In this document: piece by piece, positions 43,701 through 59,200 of the stretch | How the letters are laid out: every line of letters begins with the position of its first letter | Position numbering within the stretch: position 1 is the first letter of the stretch | Translations under genes and position numbers: made by a program | NCBI GenBank assembly: GCA_036365515.1 | Contig: CM070877.1 | Location: 65,298,522-65,362,521, forward strand | Source: Torymus aiolomorphi | Taxonomy: Eukaryota; Arthropoda; Insecta; Hymenoptera; Torymidae | DNA: 64,000 nucleotides | Direction: 5' to 3' | The notes under the pieces: model-generated | Told to the model about the DNA's origin: nothing | What the model saw: only the letters and a program-made list of their open reading frames with translations | Database searches by the model: none

Positions 43701-45600
43701 AGCTTCAAAACCCTATCTTGGAGAAGTTGGGGAAACAAAGGGATTAAAAGTAACAACATGAAAAAAACAACGCCGATGTTCCGCGCGAGCCCTCGTGCCC
43801 GTGCGAATGGCACGTTTAAGTGAACGCTCTATTCAATTTGCTAATAATCGTGTACCAAGTCTCTGAAAAAAGAACTAAGGACATATATCGATAGATTTTT
43901 TCCTGCTCTTTCCAATTGCGCCATTGTTTTTATTGTGAAACGTGTTCTTCCGGACGAAAACTCGAGTTGAATATTGAAAGCCATTTTTCTCAAAGTATAT
44001 CATGTTTTTTTTTCAAAATAAACTACACCATTGGAAAGTGCAACTCTTAAGCTTCAAAACCCTATCTTGGAGAAGTTGGAGAAATAAAGGGTTTAAAAGT
44101 AACAACATGAAAAAGACAGCGCCGAGGGTCCGCGCGAGCCCTCGCGCCCGTGCGTACGGCACGTTTAAGTGCACGCTCTATTCAATTCGCTAATAATCGT
44201 GTACCAAGTCTCTGAAAAAGAACTAAGGACATATATCGATAGATTTTTTCCTGCTCTTTCCAATTGCGCCATTGTTTTTATTGTGAAACGCGTTCTTCCG
44301 GACGAAAACTCGAGTTGAATATTGAAAGCCATTTTTCTCAAAGTATATCATGTTTTGTTTCAAAATAAACTACACCATTGGAAAGTGCAACTCTTAAGCT
44401 TCAAAACCCTATCTTGGAGAAGTTGGAGAAATAAAGGGTTTAAAAGTAACAACATGAAAAAGACAGCGCCGAGGGTCCGCGCGAGCCCCTCGTGCCCGTA
44501 CGAATGGCACGTTTAAGTGAACGCTCTATTCAATTTGCTAATAATCGTGTACCAAGTCTCTGAAAAAAGAACTAAGGACATATATCGATAGATTTTTTCC
44601 TGCTCTTTCCAATTGCGCCACTGTTTTTATTGTGAAACGCGTTCTTCCGGACGAAAACTTGAGTTGAATATTGAAAGCCATTTTTCTCAAAGTATATCAT
44701 GTTTTTTTTCAAAATAAACTACACCATTGGAAAGTGCAACTCTTAAGCTTCAAAACCCTATCTTGGAGAAGTTGGGGAAATAAAGGGTTTAAAAGTAACA
44801 ACATGAAAAAGACAGCGCCGAGGGTCCGCGCGAGCCCCTCGTGCCCGTGCGAATGGCACGTTTAAGTGAACGCTCTATTCAATTTGCTAATAATCGTGTA
44901 CCAAGTCTCTGAAAAAAGAACTAAGGACATATATCGATAGATTTTTTCCTGCTCTTTCCAATTGCGCCATTGTTTTTATTGTGAAACGCGTTCTTCCGGA
45001 CGAAAACTCGAGTTGAATATTGAAAGCCATTTTTCTCAAAGTATATCATGTTTTTTTTCAAAATAAACTACACCATTGGAAAGTGCAACTCTTAAGCTTC
45101 AAAACCCTATCTTGGAGAAGTTGGAGAAATAAAGGGTTTAAAAGTAACAACATGAAAAAGACAGCGCCGAGGGTCCCCGCGAGCCCCTCGCGCCCGTGCG
45201 TATGGCACGTTTAAGTGCACGCTCTATTCAATTCGCTAATAATCGTGTACCAAGTCTCTGAAAAAAGAACTAAGAACATATATCGATAGATTTTTTCCTG
45301 CTCTTTCCAATTGCGCCATTGTTTTTATTGTGAAACGCGTTATTCCGGACGAAAACACGAGTTGAATATTGAAAGCCATTTTTCTCAAAGTATATCATGT
45401 TTTTTTCAAAATAAACTACACCATTGGAAAGTGCAACTCTTAAGCTTCAAAACCCTATCTTGGAGAAGTTGGAGAAATAAAGGGTTTAAAAGTAACAACA
45501 TGAAAAAGACAGCGCCGAGGGTCCGCGCGAGCCACTCGCGCCCGTGCGTACGGCACGTTTAAGTGCACGCTCTATTCAATTCGCTAATAATCGTGTACCA
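34760..45600 (+). repeat. Satellite superblock C, copy 1 (about 31 monomers)
   Basis: Repeats as 47310-59200. Private markers: TTTTTTATTCAAAAT (35634 and 48191), TCTTAGGCTTC (36721 and 49277), TTTTCTGAAAGTA (37361 and 49915), AACTGGAGTTG (37686 and 50241), all at a shift of about 12,556 bp (36 monomers). TGTTTTGTTTCAAAAT (44351 and 57949) has a 39-monomer shift, so monomers were gained within the second copy. Confidence 0.82.
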
Positions 45601-47309
45601 AGTCTCTGCAAAAAGAACTAAGGACATATATCGATAGATTTTTTCCTGCTCTTTCCAATTGCGCCATTGTTTTTATTGTGAAACGCGTTCTTCCGGACGA
45701 AAACTCGAGTTGAATATTGAAAGCCATTTTTCTCAAAGTATATCATGTTTTTTTCAAAATAAACTACACCATTGGAAAGTGCAACTCTTAAGCTTCAAAA
45801 CCCTATCTTGGAGAAGTTGGAGAAATAAAGGGTTTAAAAGTAACAACATGAAAAAGACAGCGCCGAGGGTCCGCGCGAGCCCCTCGCGCCCGTGCGTACG
45901 GCACGTTTAAGTGCACGCTCTATTCAATTCGCTAATAATCGTGTACCAAGTCTCTGAAAAAAGAACTAAGGACATATATCGATAGATTTTTTCCTGCTCT
46001 TTCCAATTGCGCCACTGTTTTTATTGTGAAGCGTGTTCTTCCGGACGAAAACTCGAGTTGAATATTGAAAGCCATTTTTCTCAAAGTATATCATGTTTTT
46101 TTTTCAAAATAAACTACACCATTGGAAAGTGCAACTCTTAAGCTTCAAAACCCTATCTTGGAGAAGTTGGAGAAATAAAGGGTTTAAAAGTAACAACATG
46201 AAAAAGACAGCGCCGAGGGTCCGCACGAGCCACTCGCGCCCGTGCGTACGGCACGTTTAAGTGCACGCTCTATTCAATTCGCTAATAATCGTGTACCAAG
46301 TCTCTGAAAAAAGAACTAAGGACATATATCGATAGATTTTTTCCTGCTCTTTCCAATTGCGCCACTGTTTTTATTGTGAAACGCGTTCTTCCGGACGAAA
46401 ACTCGAGTTTAATATTGAAAGCCATTTTTCTCAAAGTATATCATGTTTTTTTTGAAAATAAACTACACCATTGGAAAGTGCAACTCTTAAGCTTCAAAAC
46501 CCTATCTTGAAGAAGTTGGAGAAATAAAGGGTTTAAAAGTAACAACATGAAAAAGACAGCGCCGAGGGTCCGCGCGAGCCCCTCGCGCCCGTGCATACGG
46601 CACGTTTAAGTGCACGCTCTATTCAATTCGCTAATAATCGTGTACCAAGTCTCTGAAAAAAGAACTAAGGACATATATCGATAGATTTTTTCCTGCTCTT
46701 TCCAATTGCGCCATTGTTTTTATTGTGAAACGCGTTCTTCCGGACGAAAACACGAGTTGAATATTGAAAGCCATTTTTCTCAAAGTATATCATGTTTTTT
46801 TTCAAAATAAACTACACCATTGGAAAGTGCAACTCTTAAGCTTCAAAACCCTATCTTGGAGAAGTTGGAGAAATAAAGGGTTTAAAAGTAACAACATGAA
46901 AAAGACAGCGCCGAGGGTCCCCGCGAGCCCCTCGCGCCCGTGCGTATGGCACGTTTAAGTGCACGCTCTATTCAATTCGCTAATAATCGTGTACCAAGTC
47001 TCTGAAAAAAGAACTAAGGACATATATCGATAGATTTTTTCCTGCTCTTTCCAATTGCGCCACTGTTTTTATTGTGAAACGCGTTCTTCCGGACGAAAAC
47101 TCGAGTTGAATATTGAAAGCCATTTTTCTCAAAGTATATCATATTTTTTTTCAAAATAAACTACACCATTGGAAAGTGCAACTCTTAAGCTTCAAAACCC
47201 TATCTTGGAGAAGTTGGAGAAATAAAGGGTTTAAAAGTAACAACATGAAAAAGACAGCGCCGAGGGTTCCCGCGAGCCCCTCGCGCCCGTGCGTATGGCA
47301 CGTTTAAGT

Positions 47310-50300
47310 GCACGCTCTATTCAATTCGCTAATAATCGTGTACCAAGTCTCTGAAAAAAGAACTAAGAACATATATCGATAGATTTTTTCCTGCTCTTTC
47401 CAATTGCGCCATTGTTTTTATTGTGAAACGCGTTATTCCGGACGAAAACACGAGTTGAATATTGAAAGCCATTTTTCTCAAAGTATATCATGTTTTTTTT
47501 CAAAATAAACTACACCATTGGAAAGTGCAACTCTTAAGCTTCAAAACCCTATCTTGGAGAAGTTGGAGAAATAAAGGGTTTAAAAGTAACAACATGAAAA
47601 AGACAGCGCCGAGGGTCCGCGCGAGCCACTCGCGCCCGTGCGTACGGCACGTTTAAGTGCACGCTCTATTCAATTCGCTAATAATCGTGTACCAAGTCTC
47701 TGCAAAAAGAACTAAGGACATATATCGATAGATTTTTTCCTGCTCTTTCCAATTGCGCCATTGTTTTTATTGTGAAACGCGTTCTTCCGGACGAAAACTC
47801 GAGTTGAATATTGAAAGCCATTTCTCTCAAAGTATATCATGTTTTTTTTCCAAATAAACTACACCATTGGAAAGTGCAACTCTTAAGCTTCAAAACCCTA
47901 TCTTGGAGAAGTTGGAGAAATAAAGGGTTTAAAAGTAACAACATGAAAAAGACAGCGCCGAGGGTCCGCGCGAGCCCCTCGCGCCCGTGCGTACGGCACG
48001 TTTAAGTGCACGCTCTATTCAATTCGCTAATAATCGTGTACCAAGTCTCTGAAAAAAGAACTAAGGACATATATCGATAGATTTTTTCCTGCTCTTTCCA
48101 ATTGCGCCACTGTTTTTATTGTGAAACGCGTTCTTCCGGACGAAAACTCGAGTTGAATATTGAAAGCCATTTTTCTCAAAGTATATCATGTTTTTTATTC
48201 AAAATAAACTACACCATTGGAAAGTGCAACTCTTAAGCTTCAAAACCCTATCTTGGAGAAGTTGGAGAAATAAAGGGTTTAAAAGTAACAACATGAAAAA
48301 GACAGCGCCGAGGGTCCGCACGAGCCACTCGCGCCCGTGCGTACGGCACGTTTAAGTGCACGCTCTATTCAATTCGCTAATAATCGTGTACCAAGTCTCT
48401 GAAAAAAGAACTAAGGACATATATCGATAGATTTTTTCCTGCTCTTTCCAATTGCGCCACTGTTTTTATTGTGAAACGCGTTCTTCCGGACGAAAACTCG
48501 AGTTTAATATTGAAAGCCATTTTTCTCAAAGTATATCATGTTTTTTTTGAAAATAAACTACACCATTGGAAAGTGCAACTCTTAAGCTTCAAAACCCTAT
48601 CTTGAAGAAGTTGGAGAAATAAAGGGTTTAAAAGTAACAACATGAAAAAGACAGCGCCGAAGGTCCGCGCGAGCCCCTCGCGCCCGTGCATACGGCACGT
48701 TTCAGTGCACGCTCTATTCAATTCGCTAATAATCGTGTACCAAGTCTCTGAAAAAAGAACTAAGGACATATATCGATAGATTTTTTCCTGCTCTTTCCAA
48801 TTGCGCCATTGTTTTTATTGTGAAACGCGTTCTTCCGGACGAAAACACGAGTTGAATATTGAAAGCCATTTTTCTCAAAGTATATCATGTTTTTTTCAAA
48901 ATAAACTACACCATTGGAAAGTGCAACTCTTAAGCTTCAAAACCCTATCTTGGAGAAGTTGGAGAAATAAAGGGTTTAAAAGTAACAACATGAAAAAGAC
49001 AGCGCCGAGGGTCCGCGCGAGCCACTCGCGCCCGTGCGTACGGCACGTTTAAGTGCACGCTCTATTCAATTCGCTAATAATCGTGTACCAAGTCTCTGAA
49101 AAAAGAACTAAGGACATATATCGATAGATTTTTTCCTGCTCTTTCCAATTGCGCCATTGTTTTTATTGTGAAACGCGTTCTTCCGGACGAAAACTCGAGT
49201 TGAATATTGAAAGCCATTTTTCTCAAAGTATATCATGTTTTTTTTCAAAATAAACTACACCATTGGAAAGTGCAACTCTTAGGCTTCAAAACCCTATCTT
49301 GGAGAAGTTGGAGAAATAAAGGGTTTAAAAGTAACAACATGAAAAAGACAGCGCCGAGGGTCCCCGCGTGCCCCTCGCGCCCGTGCGTATGGCACGTTTA
49401 AGTGAACGCTCTATTCAATTTGCTAATAATCGTGTACCAAGTCTCTGAAAAAAGAACTAAGGACATATATCGATAGATTTTTTCCTGCTCTTTCCAATTG
49501 CGCCACTGTTTTTATTGTGAAACGCGTTCTTCCGGACGAAAACTCGAGTTGAATATTGAAAGCCATTTTTCTCAAAGTATATCATGTTTTTTCAAAATAA
49601 ACTACACCATTGGAAAGTGCAACTCTTAAGCTTCAAAACCCTATCTTGGAGAAGTTGGAGAAATAAAGGGTTTAAAAGTAACAACATGAAAAAGACAGCG
49701 CCGAGGGTCCGCGCGAGCCCCTCGTGCCCGTGCGAATGGCACGCTTAAGTGAACGCTCTATTCAATTTGCTAATAATCGTGTACCAAGTCTCTGAAAAAA
49801 GAACTAAGGACATATATCGATAGATTTTTTCCTGCTCTTTCCAATTGCGCCATTGTTTCTATTGTGAAACGTGTTCTTCCGGACGAAAACTCGAGTTGAA
49901 TATTGAAAGCCATTTTTCTGAAAGTATATCATGTTTTTTTTTTTTCAAAATAAACTACACCATTGGAAAGTGCAACTCTTAAGCTTCAAAACCCTATCTT
50001 GGAGAAGTTGGAGAAATAAAGGGTTTAAAAGTAACAACATGAAAAAGACAGCGCCGAGGGTCCACGCGAGCCCCTCGCGCCCGTGCGTACGGCACGTTTA
50101 AGTGCACGCTCTATTCAATTCGCTAATAATCGTGTACCAAGTCTCTGAAAAAAGAACTAAGGACATATATCGATAGATTTTTTCCTGCTCTTTCCAATTG
50201 CGCCACTGTTTTTATTGTGAAACGCGTTCTTCCGGACGAAAACTGGAGTTGAATATTGAAAGCCATTTTTCTCAAAGTATATCATGTTTTTTTTCAAAAT

Positions 50301-53300
50301 AAACTACACCATTGGAAAGTGCAACTCTTAAGCTTCAAAACCCTATCTTGGAGAAGTTGGAGAAATAAAGGGTTTAAAAGTAACAACATGAAAAAGACAG
50401 CGCCGAGGGTCCCCGCGAGCCCCTCGCGCCCGTGCGTATGGCACGTTTAAGTGAACGCTCTATTCAATTTGCTAATAATCGTGTACCAAGTCTCTGAAAA
50501 AAGAACTAAGGACATATATCGATAGATTTTTTCCTGCTCTTTCCAATTGCGCCATTGTTTTTATTGTGAAACGCGTTCTTCCGGACGAAAACTCGAGTTG
50601 AATATTGAAAGCCATTTTTCTCAAAGTATATCATGTTTTTTTTCAAAATAAACTACACCATTGGAAAGTGCAACTCTTAAGCTTCAAAACCCTATCTTGG
50701 AGAAGTTGGAGAAATAAAGGGTTTAAAAGTAACAACATGAAAAAGACAGCGCCGAGGGTCCCCGCGAGCCCTCGCGCCCGTGCGTATGGCACGTTTAAGT
50801 GAACGCTCTATTCAATTTGCTAATAATCGTGTACCAAGTCTCTGAAAAAAGAACTAAGGACATATATCGATAGATTTTTTCCTGCTCGTTCCAATTGCGC
50901 CACTGTTTTTATTGTGAAACGCGTTCTTCCGGACGAAAACTCGAGTTGAATATTGAAAGCCATTTTTCTCAAAGTATATCATATTTTTTTTCAAAATAAA
51001 CTACACCATTGGAAAGTGCAATTCTTAAGCTTCAAAACCCTATCTTGGAGAAGTTGGGGAAATAAAGGGTTTAAAAGTAACAACATGAAAAAGACAGCGC
51101 CGAGGGTCCGCGCGAGCCCCTCGTGCCCGTGCGAATGGCACGTTTAAGTGAACGCTCTATTCAATTTGCTAATAATCGTGTACCAAGTCTCTGAAAAAAG
51201 AACTAAGGACATATATCGATAGATTTTTTCCTGCTCTTTCCAATTGCGCCATTGTTTTTATTGTGAAACGTGTTCTTCCGGACGAAAACTCGAGTTGAAA
51301 TTGAAAGCCATTTTTCTCAAAGTATATCATGTTTTTTTTCAAAATAAACTACACCATTGGAAAGTGCAACTCTTAAGCTTCAAAACCCTATCTTGGAGAA
51401 GTTGGAGAAATAAAGGGTTTAAAAGTAACAACATGAAAAAGACAGCGCCGAGGGTCCGCGCGAGCCCCTCGCGCCCGTGCGTACGGCACGTTTAAGTGCA
51501 CGCTCTATTCAATTCGCTAATAATCGTGTACCAAGTCTCTGAAAAAAGAACTAAGGACATATATCGATAGATTTTTTCCTGCTCTTTCCAATTGCGCCAT
51601 TGTTTTTATTGTGAAACGCGTTCTTCCGGACGAAAACTCGAGTTGAATATTGAAAGCCATTTTTCTCAAAGTATATCATGTTTTTTTCAAAATAAACTAC
51701 ACCATTGGAAAGTGCAACTCTTAAGCTTCAAAACCCTATCTTGGAGAAGTTGGAGAAATAAAGGGTTTAAAAGTAACAACATGAAAAAGACAGCGCCGAG
51801 GGTCCGCACGAGCCACTCGCGCCCGTGCGTACGGCACGTTTAAGTGCACGCTCTATTCAATTCGCTAATAATCGTGTACCAAGTCTCTGAAAAAGAACTA
51901 AGGACATATATCGATAGATTTTTCCTGCTCTTTCCAATTGCGCCACTGTTTTTATTGTGAAACGCGTTCTTCCGGACGAAAACTCGAGTTTAATATTGAA
52001 AGCCATTTTTCTCAAAGTATATCATGTTTTTTTGAAAATAAACTACACCATTGGAAAGTGCAACTCTTAAGCTTCAAAACCCTATCTTGAAGAAGTTGGA
52101 GAAATAAAGGGTTTAAAAGTAACAACATGAAAAAGACAGCGCCGAGGGTCCGCGCGAGCCCCTCGCGCCCGTGCATACGGCACGTTTCAGTGCACGCTCT
52201 ATTCAATTCGCTAATAATCGTGTACCAAGTCTCTGAAAAAAGAACTAAGGACATATATCGATAGATTTTTTCCTGCTCTTTCCAATTGCGCCATTGTTTT
52301 TATTGTGAAACGCGTTCTTCCGGACGAAAACACGAGTTGAATATTGAAAGCCATTTTTCTCAAAGTATATCATGTTTTTTTTCAAAATAAACTACACCAT
52401 TGGAAAGTGCAACTCTTAAGCTTCAAAACCCTATCTTGGAGAAGTTGGAGAAATAAAGGGTTTAAAAGTAACAACATGAAAAAGACAGCGCCGAGGGTCC
52501 GCGCGAGCCACTCGCGCCCGTGCGTACGGCACGTTTAAGTGCACGCTCTATTCAATTCGCTAATAATCGTGTACCAAGTCTCTGAAAAAAGAACTAAGGA
52601 CATATATCGATAGATTTTTTCCTGCTCTTTCCAATTGCGCCATTGTTTTTATTGTGAAACGCGTTCTTCCGGACGAAAACTCGAGTTGAATATTGAAAGC
52701 CATTTTTCTCAAAGTATATCATGTTTTTTTCAAAATAAACTACACCATTGGAAAGTGCAACTCTTAAGCTTCAAAACCCTATCTTGGAGAAGTTGGAGAA
52801 ATAAAGGGTTTAAAAGTAACAACATGAAAAAGACAGCGCCGAGGGTCCGCGCGAGCCCCTCGTGCCCGTGCGAATGGCACGTTTAAGTGAACGCTCTATT
52901 CAATTTGCTAATAATCGTGTACCAAGTCTCTGAAAAAAGAACTAAGGACATATATCGATAGATTTTTTCCTGCTCTTTCCAATTGCGCCATTGTTTCTAT
53001 TGTGAAACGTGTTCTTCCGGACGAAAACTCGAGTTGAATATTGAAAGCCATTTTTCTGAAAGTATATCATGTTTTTTTTTTCAAAATAAACTACACCATT
53101 GGAAAGTGCAACTCTTAAGCTTCAAAACCCTATCTTGGAGAAGTTGGAGAAATAAAGGGTTTAAAAGTAACAACATGAAAAAGACAGCGCCGAGGGTCCA
53201 CGCGAGCCCCTCGCGCCCGTGCGTACGGCACGTTTAAGTGCACGCTCTATTCAATTCGCTAATAATCGTGTACCAAGTCTCTGAAAAAAGAACTAAGGAC

Positions 53301-56300
53301 ATATATCGATAGATTTTTTCCTGCTCTTTCCAATTGCGCCACTGTTTTTATTGTGAAACGCGTTCTTCCGGACGAAAACTGGAGTTGAATATTGAAAGCC
53401 ATTTTTCTCAAAGTATATCATGTTTTTTTTCAAAATAAACTACACCATTGGAAAGTGCAACTCTTAAGCTTCAAAACCCTATCTTGGAGAAGTTGGAGAA
53501 ATAAAGGGTTTAAAAGTAACAACATGAAAAAGACAGCGCCGAGGGTCCCCGCGAGCCCCTCGCGCCCGTGCGTATGGCACGTTTAAGTGAACGCTCTATT
53601 CAATTTGCTAATAATCGTCTACCAAGTCTCTGAAAAAGAACTAAGGACATATATCGATAGATTTTTTCCTGCTCTTTCCAATTGCGCCATTGTTTTTATT
53701 GTGAAACGCGTTCTTCCGGACGAAAACTCGAGTTGAATATTGAAAGCCATTTTTCTCAAAGTATATCATGTTTTTTTCAAAATAAACTACACCATTGGAA
53801 AGTGCAACTCTTAAGCTTCAAAACCCTATCTTGGAGAAGTTGGAGAAATAAAGGGTTTAAAAGTAACAACATGAAAAAGACAGCGCCGAGGGTCCCCGCG
53901 AGCCCCTCGCGCCCGTGCGTATGGCACGTTTAAGTGAACGCTCTATTCAATTTGCTAATAATCGTGTACCAAGTCTCTGAAAAAAGAACTAAGGACATAT
54001 ATCGATAGATTTTTTCCTGCTCGTTCCAATTGCGCCACTGTTTTTATTGTGAAACGCGTTCTTCCGGACGAAAACTCGAGTTGAATATTGAAAGCCATTT
54101 TTCTCAAAGTATATCATATTTTTTTCAAAATAAACTACACCATTGGAAAGTGCAACTCTTAAGCTTCAAAACCCTATCTTGGAGAAGTTGGGGAAATAAA
54201 GGGTTTAAAAGTAACAACATGAAAAAGACAGCGCCGAGGGTCCGCGCGAGCCCCTCGTGCCCGTGCGAATGGCACGTTTAAGTGAACGCTCTATTCAATT
54301 TGCTAATAATCGTGTACCAAGTCTCTGAAAAAAGAACTAAGGACATATATCGATAGATTTTTTCCTGCTCTTTCCAATTGCGCCATTGTTTTTATTGTGA
54401 AACGGGTTCTTCCGGACGAAAACTCGAGTTGAATATTGAAAGCCATTTTTCTCAAAGTATATCATGTTTTTTTTTCAAAATAAACTACACCATTGGAAAG
54501 TGCAACTCTTAAGCTTCAAAACCCTATCTTGGAGAAGTTGGAGAAATAAAGGGTTTAAAAGTAACAACATGAAAAAGACAGCGCCGAGGGTCCGCGCGAG
54601 CCCCTCGCGCCCGTGCGTACGGCACGTTTAAGTGCACGCTCTATTCAATTCGCTAATAATCGTGTACCAAGTCTCTGAAAAAAGAACTAAGGACATATAT
54701 CGATAGATTTTTTCCTGCTCTTTCCAATTGCGCCATTGTTTTTATTGTGAAACGCGTTCTTCCGGACGAAAACTCGAGTTGAATATTGAAAGCCATTTTT
54801 CTCAAAGTATATCATGTTTTTTTTCAAAATAAACTACACCATTGGAAAGTGCAACTCTTAAGCTTCAAAACCCTATCTTGGAGAAGTTGGAGAAATAAAG
54901 GGTTTAAAAGTAACAACATGAAAAAGACAGCGCCGAGGGTCCCCGCGAGCCCCTCGCGCCCGTGCGTATGGCACGTTTAAGTGAACGCTCTATTCAATTT
55001 GCTAATAATCGTGTACCAAGTCTCTGAAAAAGAACAAAGGACATATATCGATTGATTTTTTCCTGCTCGTTCCAATTGCGCCACTGTTTTTATTGTGAAA
55101 CGCGTTCTTCCGGACGAAAACTCGAGTTGAATATTGAAAGCCATTTTTCTCAAAGTATATCATATTTTTTTTCAAAATAAACTACACCATTGGAAAGTGC
55201 AACTCTTAAGCTTCAAAACCCTATCTTGGAGAAGTTGGGGAAATAAAGGGTTTAAAAGTAACAACATGAAAAAGACAGCGCCGGGGGTCCGCGCGAGCCC
55301 CTCGCGCCCGTGCCAATGGCACGTTTAAGTGAACGCTCTATTCAATTTGCTAATAATCGTGTACCAAGTCTCTGAAAAAAGAACTAAGGACATATATCGA
55401 TAGATTTTTTCCTGCTCTTTCCAATTGCGCCATTGTTTTTATTGTGAAACGTGTTCTTCCGGACGAAAACTCGAGTTGAATATTGAAAGCCATTTTTCTC
55501 AAAGTATATCATGTTTTTTTTTCAAAATAAACTACAGCATTGGAAAGTGCAACTCTTAAGCTTCAAAACCCTATCTTGGAGAAGTTGGAGAAATAAAGGG
55601 TTTAAAAGTAACAACATGAAAAAGACAGCGCCGAGGGTCCGCGCGAGCCCCTCGCGCCCGTGCGTACGGCACGTTTAAGTGCACGCTCTATTCAATTCGC
55701 TAATAATCGTGTACCAAGTCTCTGAAAAAAGAACTAAGGACATATATCGATAGATTTTTTCCTGCTCTTTCCAATTGCGCCATTGTTTTTATTGTGAAAC
55801 GCGTTCTTCCGGACGAAAACTCGAGTTGAATATTGAAAGCCATTTTTCTCAAAGTATATCATGTTTTTTTTGAAAATAAACTACACCATTGGAAAGTGCA
55901 ACTCTTAAGCTTCAAAACCCTATCTTGGAGAAGTTGGAGAAATAAAGGGTTTAAAAGTAACAACATGAAAAAGACAGCGCCGAGGGTCCCCGCGAGCCCC
56001 TCGCGCCCGTGCGTATGGCACGTTTAAGTGAACGCTCTATTCAATTTGCTAATTATCGTGTACCAAGTCTCTGAAAAAAGAACTAAGGACATATATCGAT
56101 AGATTTTTTCCTGCTCGTTCCAATTGCGCCACTGTTTTTATTGTGAAACGCGTTCTTCCGGACGAAAACTCGAGTTGAATATTGAAAGCCATTTTTCTCA
56201 AAGTATATCATATTTTTTTCAAAATAAACTACACCATTGGAAAGTGCAACTCTTAAGCTTCAAAACCCTATCTTGGAGAAGTTGGGGAAATAAAGGGTTT

Positions 56301-59200
56301 AAAAGTAACAACATGAAAAAGACAGCGCCGAGGGTCCGCGCGAGCCCTCGTGCCCGTGCGAATGGCACGTTTAAGTGAACGCTCTATTCAATTTGCTAAT
56401 AATCGTGTACCAAGTCTCTGAAAAAAGAACTAAGGACATATATCGATAGATTTTTTCCTGCTCTTTCCAATTGCGCCATTGTTTTTATTGTGAAACGTGT
56501 TCTTCCGGACGAAAACTCGAGTTGAATATTGAAAGCCATTTTTCTCAAAGTATATCATGTTTTTTTTCAAAATAAACTACACCATTGGAAAGTGCAACTC
56601 TTAAGCTTCAAAACCCTATCTTGGAGAAGTTGGAGAAATAAAGGGTTTAAAAGTAACAACATGAAAAAGACAGCGCCGAGGGTCCGCGCGAGCCCTCGCG
56701 CCCGTGCGTACGGCACGTTTAAGTGCACGCTCTATTCAATTCGCTAATAATCGTGTACCAAGTCTCTGAAAAAGAACTAAGGACATATATCGATAGATTT
56801 TTTCCTGCTCTTTCCAATTGCGCCATTGTTTTTATTGTGAAACGCGTTCTTCCGGACGAAAACTCGAGTTGAATATTGAAAGCCATTTTTCTCAAAGTAT
56901 ATCATGTTTTTTTCAAAATAAACTACACCATTGGAAAGTGCAACTCTTAAGCTTCAAAACCCTATCTTGGAGAAGTTGGAGAAATAAAGGGTTTAAAAGT
57001 AACAACATGAAAAAGACAGCGCCGAGGGTCCCCGCGAGCCCCTCGCGCCCGTGCGTATGGCACGTTTAAGTGAACGCTCTATTCAATTTGCTAATAATCG
57101 TGTACCAAGTCTCTGAAAAAAGAACTAAGGACATATATCGATAGATTTTTTCCTGCTCGTTCCAATTGCGCCACTGTTTTTATTGTGAAACGCGTTCTTC
57201 CGGACGAAAACTCGAGTTGAATATTGAAAGCCATTTTTCTCAAAGTATATCATATTTTTTTCAAAATAAACTACACCATTGGAAAGTGCAACTCTTAAGC
57301 TTCAAAACCCTATCTTGGAGAAGTTGGGGAAATAAAGGGTTTAAAAGTAACAACATGAAAAAGACAGCGCCGAGGGTCCGCGCGAGCCCCTCGTGCCCGT
57401 GCGAATGGCACGTTTAAGTGAACGCTCTATTCAATTTGCTAATAATCGTGTACCAAGTCTCTGAAAAAAGAACTAAGGACATATATCGATAGATTTTTTC
57501 CTGCTCTTTCCAATTGCGCCATTGTTTTTATTGTGAAACGTGTTCTTCCGGACGAAAACTCGAGTTGAATATTGAAAGCCATTTTTCTCAAAGTATATCA
57601 TGTTTTTTTCAAAATAAACTACACCATTGGAAAGTGCAACTCTTAAGCTTCAAAACCCTATCTTGGAGAAGTTGGAGAAATAAAGGGTTTAAAAGTAACA
57701 ACATGAAAAAGACAGCGCCGAGGGTCCGCGCGAGCCCCTCGCGCCCGTGCGTACGGCACGTTTAAGTGCACGCTCTATTCAATTCGCTAATAATCGTGTA
57801 CCAAGTCTCTGAAAAAAGAACTAAGGACATATATCGATAGATTTTTTCCTGCTCTTTCCAATTGCGCCATTGTTTGTATTGTGAAACGCGTTCTTCCGGA
57901 CGAAAACTCGAGTTGAATATTGAAAGCCATTTTTCTCAAAGTATATCATGTTTTGTTTCAAAATAAACTACACCATTGGAAAGTGCAACTCTTAAGCTTC
58001 AAAACCCTATCTTGGAGAAGTTGGAGAAATAAAGGGTTTAAAAGTAACAACATGAAAAAGACAGCGCCGAGGGTCCGCGCGAGCCCCTCGTGCCCGTACG
58101 AATGGCACGTTTAAGTGAACGCTCTATTCAATTTGCTAATAATCGTGTACCAAGTCTCTGAAAAAAGAACTAAGGACATATATCGATAGATTTTTTCCTG
58201 CTCTTTCCAATTGCGCCACTGTTTTTATTGTGAAACGCGTTCTTCCGGACGAAAACTTGAGTTGAATATTGAAAGCCATTTTTCTCAAAGTATATCATGT
58301 TTTTTTTCAAAATAAACTACACCATTGGAAAGTGCAACTCTTAAGCTTCAAAACCCTATCTTGGAGAAGTTGGGGAAATAAAGGGTTTAAAAGTAACAAC
58401 ATGAAAAAGACAGCGCCGAGGGTCCGCGCGAGCCCCTCGTGCCCGTGCGAATGGCACGTTTAAGTGAACGCTCTATTCAATTTGCTAATAATCGTGTACC
58501 AAGTCTCTGAAAAAAGAACTAAGGACATATATCGATAGATTTTTTCCTGCTCTTTCCAATTGCGCCATTGTTTTTATTGTGAAACGCGTTCTTCCGGACG
58601 AAAACTCGAGTTGAATATTGAAAGCCATTTTTCTCAAAGTATATCATGTTTTTTTTCAAAATAAACTACACCATTGGAAAGTGCAACTCTTAAGCTTCAA
58701 AACCCTATCTTGGAGAAGTTGGAGAAATAAAGGGTTTAAAAGTAACAACATGAAAAAGACAGCGCCGAGGGTCCCCGCGAGCCCCTCGCGCCCGTGCGTA
58801 TGGCACGTTTAAGTGCACGCTCTATTCAATTCGCTAATAATCGTGTACCAAGTCTCTGAAAAAAGAACTAAGAACATATATCGATAGATTTTTTCCTGCT
58901 CTTTCCAATTGCGCCATTGTTTTTATTGTGAAACGCGTTATTCCGGACGAAAACACGAGTTGAATATTGAAAGCCATTTTTCTCAAAGTATATCATGTTT
59001 TTTTTCAAAATAAACTACACCATTGGAAAGTGCAACTCTTAAGCTTCAAAACCCTATCTTGGAGAAGTTGGAGAAATAAAGGGTTTAAAAGTAACAACAT
59101 GAAAAAGACAGCGCCGAGGGTCCGCGCGAGCCACTCGCGCCCGTGCGTACGGCACGTTTAAGTGCACGCTCTATTCAATTCGCTAATAATCGTGTACCAA
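47310..59200 (+). repeat. Satellite superblock C, copy 2 (about 34 monomers)
   Basis: Same order of monomer types as 34760-45600, with about three extra monomers. The shift changes from 36 to 39 monomers between roughly 53 and 57 kb, where a three-monomer motif is repeated. Confidence 0.82.

Noticed and set aside
35947..52254. Antisense open frames of 77-88 residues in some satellite monomers (for example 35947-36213, 39122-39355, 48536-48769, 52012-52254)
   Set aside because: They occur only in one variant type where CAGTGCACG replaces AAGTGCACG and opens the frame; no coding signal beyond the repeat itself.
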